Assembly (NCBI GenBank): GCA_947258735.1
Contig: CAMYJJ010000125.1
Span: 1-8,737 of the forward strand
Length of the DNA: 8,737 nt
Direction of reading: 5' to 3'
Origin: Thermodesulfovibrionia bacterium
GTDB taxonomy: Bacteria; Nitrospirota; Thermodesulfovibrionia; UBA6902
The notes beneath the pieces are model-generated. The model was not told the DNA's origin, did no database searches, and saw only the letters and a program-made list of their open reading frames with translations. Below, in pieces: positions 7,231 through 8,737 of the stretch; position 1 is the stretch's first letter; each line of letters begins with the position of its first letter. The position numbers and the translations under genes were made by a program.

Positions 7231-7236
7231 AGGAGG
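7231..7236 (+). promoter_or_regulatory. Ribosome binding site of the coiled-coil gene
   Basis: AGGAGG lies five bases before ATG 7242. It is a near-perfect Shine-Dalgarno and supports both the start and the reality of this otherwise unrecognised gene. Confidence 0.85.
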
Positions 7237-7241
7237 ACGAA

Positions 7242-7874
7242 ATGGTGAATTTCAATAAATTAATTATTGGTGTGATTGCCAGTCTTATTATTGGCATTTT
7301 AATCGGTATGGGCGTAAAGGGAGACAGTAAAGCAAAAAACCAGAAAATAAATCAAGAGCTGCAATCAACTGTTCAGGAACTGGAAAACCTTAAAGGAGAA
7401 AACAAAGAGTTGAAAGCTGTGATAGCCAGGTCCGAAAAAAATATTGAAGCGGATAAAAAACGTTCAGAAGAACTTGTCTCTCTCAAAGCACAATTAAATA
7501 AAGCACAGCTTGATAAAAGCGATCTGCAGGGAATTATCAGCCAGTTACAATCACAGAAACCAAAAGATGAGTCAGACATAACTGCCTTGAAGGCAATGAA
7601 CAAGAAGCTTGAAAATACATTGTCTTCCCTTGAAAAGGAAAAACAGGATCTTATAGCAAAGTTAAAATCGACCCAGGATGAAATCATGAAATCAGCAAAT
7701 GTCATAACTAAACTGCAGTCTGATGTTGCTACTTTCAGGGACCAGTTAATGAAGAAGAAAGAGTCCTTAAACGTAAGCGAAGAAGTTACACAACGGATAA
7801 CAGACCTGGAAAATGAGAACCAGAAATTAAAATCAATTGTTGATAACATCAATACAATGCTGCAGGGACGATAG
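7242..7874 (+). CDS. Membrane-anchored coiled-coil protein of unknown function
   Basis: I do not recognise a family. The 210-residue protein has one N-terminal hydrophobic helix (about 7-25, with a G18xxxG22 packing motif), then a long, highly charged helical region to the C-terminus. Leucines and other hydrophobic residues recur at heptad-like spacing (L40/V44/L47, L50/L57, L78/L85, L95/L102), indicating coiled coil, perhaps in two blocks split around P107 (SQKPKD). The sequence contains no Cys, Trp, Tyr or His. Topology cannot be fixed: K6 is before the helix and K26, K30 and K32 after it. It has its own strong ribosome binding site and a candidate promoter, so it is probably a separate transcription unit. 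Such proteins often act as scaffolds or envelope spacers, but nothing here proves that. Weak matches to SMC-like proteins would be expected from composition alone. Confidence 0.85.
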   Translation: MVNFNKLIIGVIASLIIGILIGMGVKGDSKAKNQKINQELQSTVQELENLKGENKELKAVIARSEKNIEADKKRSEELVSLKAQLNKAQLDKSDLQGIISQLQSQKPKDESDITALKAMNKKLENTLSSLEKEKQDLIAKLKSTQDEIMKSANVITKLQSDVATFRDQLMKKKESLNVSEEVTQRITDLENENQKLKSIVDNINTMLQGR

Positions 7875-7895
7875 ACTATTTCAACCAGAAGTTAT

Positions 7896-7931
7896 CTGTA
7901 ACAGTCAACAAAGTGTTTATTCATGTTACAG
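7896..7931. terminator. Stem-loop between convergent genes
   Basis: CTGTAACA (7896-7903) and TGTTACAG (7924-7931) are perfect 8-base arms with a 20-base loop, in the 62-base gap between the + coiled-coil gene and the - glutamate-synthase-like gene. Its position suggests a shared transcription end, but the loop is large and no T-run follows on either strand. Confidence 0.35.
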
Positions 7932-7936
7932 GGATG

Positions 7937-8737
7937 TTATTTGTCCGGAATTTCTTTTAATGTAGGTCCAAAATACGCAACGCAGACCTCAGGAGCAAAA
8001 CTGCATGAGCTGGACTCCTGCATTTCCTGTTCAAAGCGTTCAGGGTAGGGGGCTTTCAACAGACGTCCCGGAGTCACATATGGGAATATTTCATCATACC
8101 GTTTTGTTGAAGAAGCGCTTACGCGTCGATGAATGTGAGAGCGGGTCAGCTGTTCTGTACTGTTCAGTCCTGAAGCGGCCAGCAGTTCAACGACAGTTTT
8201 GACTGTTTCCCTGTGATAGTTGGCAATGCGCTTCTCTTTATCGGCAACAACCAACCCTTTCGAGAGCTCCGGGTCCTGAGTCGTAATACCGGTTGGACAA
8301 CTGTTCTGATTACACTCCAGTGCCTGAATACACCCAAGGGCCAGCATCATGCCTCTGGCGCTGCAGCAGATGTCAGCGCCCAAGACTATATTTTTTATCA
8401 GATGAAACCCTGACAGGACTTTCCCGCTGGCGATTACTTTTATATCCTTTTTCAGATCAAATCCAGTCAGGCAGTTTACTACAAATGCCAGACCGTCCCG
8501 CAGGGGTGATCCGACTGAATTTGAATATTCCAGTGGTGCCGCGCCTGTCCCCCCTTCTCCTCCATCTACAGTAATAAAATCCGGCCGTATGCCTGTTTCA
8601 ACCATTGCCTTGCAGATAGCTACAAACTCACTGCGCCTCCCCAGACATAACTTGAATCCGACAGGTTTCCCTCCGGAGAGCTCCCGGAGTTTTTGGATAA
8701 AGCGGACCATTTCGATGGGATTGGATAATGCGGTGTG
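7937..8737 (-). CDS. FMN-binding glutamate synthase family protein, 5'-partial
   Basis: This is the C-terminal 266 residues of a protein homologous to the FMN/3Fe-4S synthase domain of the large glutamate synthase subunit (GltB), which makes glutamate from 2-oxoglutarate with ammonia-derived nitrogen. The frame is open to the window edge: nine codons (HTALSNPIE) precede the methionine at 8710, and this is a typical family stretch, so that methionine is internal. Visible hallmarks are GKPVGFKLC, the FMN-site region DGGEGGTGAAP, and three cysteines in Cx5Cx4C (codons at 8330-8332, 8312-8314 and 8297-8299) followed by PTGITTQ, as for the 3Fe-4S cluster. The C-terminus ends soon after the barrel, so the beta-helix GltB C-terminal domain is absent. 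Whether an N-terminal ferredoxin or other domain exists lies outside the window. True glutamate synthase activity is unproven; stand-alone members may have other oxidoreductase roles. Confidence 0.92.
   Translation of the reverse strand, partial: HTALSNPIEMVRFIQKLRELSGGKPVGFKLCLGRRSEFVAICKAMVETGIRPDFITVDGGEGGTGAAPLEYSNSVGSPLRDGLAFVVNCLTGFDLKKDIKVIASGKVLSGFHLIKNIVLGADICCSARGMMLALGCIQALECNQNSCPTGITTQDPELSKGLVVADKEKRIANYHRETVKTVVELLAASGLNSTEQLTRSHIHRRVSASSTKRYDEIFPYVTPGRLLKAPYPERFEQEMQESSSCSFAPEVCVAYFGPTLKEIPDK

Noticed and set aside
7373..7852. Open frame of 159 codons on the - strand inside the coiled-coil gene
   Set aside because: It is the complement of Lys/Glu-rich codons, giving a Phe/Ser-rich product; no ribosome binding site or homology pattern, while the + frame has a strong one.
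8708..8710. Methionine codon on the - strand as the start of the glutamate-synthase-like gene
   Set aside because: The frame continues to the window edge with residues typical of the family, and more than half of the expected FMN domain would otherwise be absent.

Overview
The window looks like chromosomal core DNA from a Gram-negative, probably anaerobic bacterium. The yidC-mnmE gene pair, a YidC with the large periplasmic domain found in diderm bacteria, a RACo-like corrinoid activator and a stand-alone FMN/3Fe-4S glutamate-synthase-type protein would suit a Nitrospirota or Desulfobacterota member. That placement is inference from gene content. No rRNA, tRNA, phage, IS or CRISPR array was seen.

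Layout. Six genes run on the + strand. (1) yidC (1-1497) is cut at its 5' end by the window edge. (2) mnmE (1546-2913) follows after 48 bases. (3) A cation diffusion facilitator family metal exporter is best started at 3049 (to 3927). (4) hemB is at 4063-5037. (5) A RACo-like 2Fe-2S/ASKHA reductive activator is best started at 5147 (to 7024). (6) An orphan membrane-anchored coiled-coil protein (7242-7874) follows a 217-base gap. One gene then faces them on the - strand (7937-8737): a glutamate-synthase-type FMN/3Fe-4S oxidoreductase whose N-terminus lies beyond the window.

How the genes relate. yidC and mnmE are a classic conserved neighbour pair (membrane protein insertion, tRNA wobble modification). 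The CDF transporter, hemB and the RACo-like protein share a direction but no single pathway. Loose links are zinc (the transporter and the zinc-type HemB) and tetrapyrroles/corrinoids (HemB makes porphobilinogen, a precursor of cobamides; RACo proteins re-reduce inactive cobalamin).

The most unusual feature is in the gaps. The three consecutive gaps mnmE-CDF, CDF-hemB and hemB-RACo are each nearly filled by a large imperfect inverted repeat with a purine-rich left arm and a pyrimidine-rich right arm. In two of them both arms are built from degenerate 8-base units of the AGGCACAG / CTTTGTGC type; the third is A/T-only in character with a rough 7-base spacing. The right arms of the two octamer elements also contain in-frame GTG codons that can mislead start-site prediction for the downstream genes. 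Other small structures are a perfect 11-base-arm palindrome after the RACo gene, a candidate promoter before the coiled-coil gene, and a stem-loop between the convergent genes at 7875-7936. No stretch longer than 300 bases lacks a gene.
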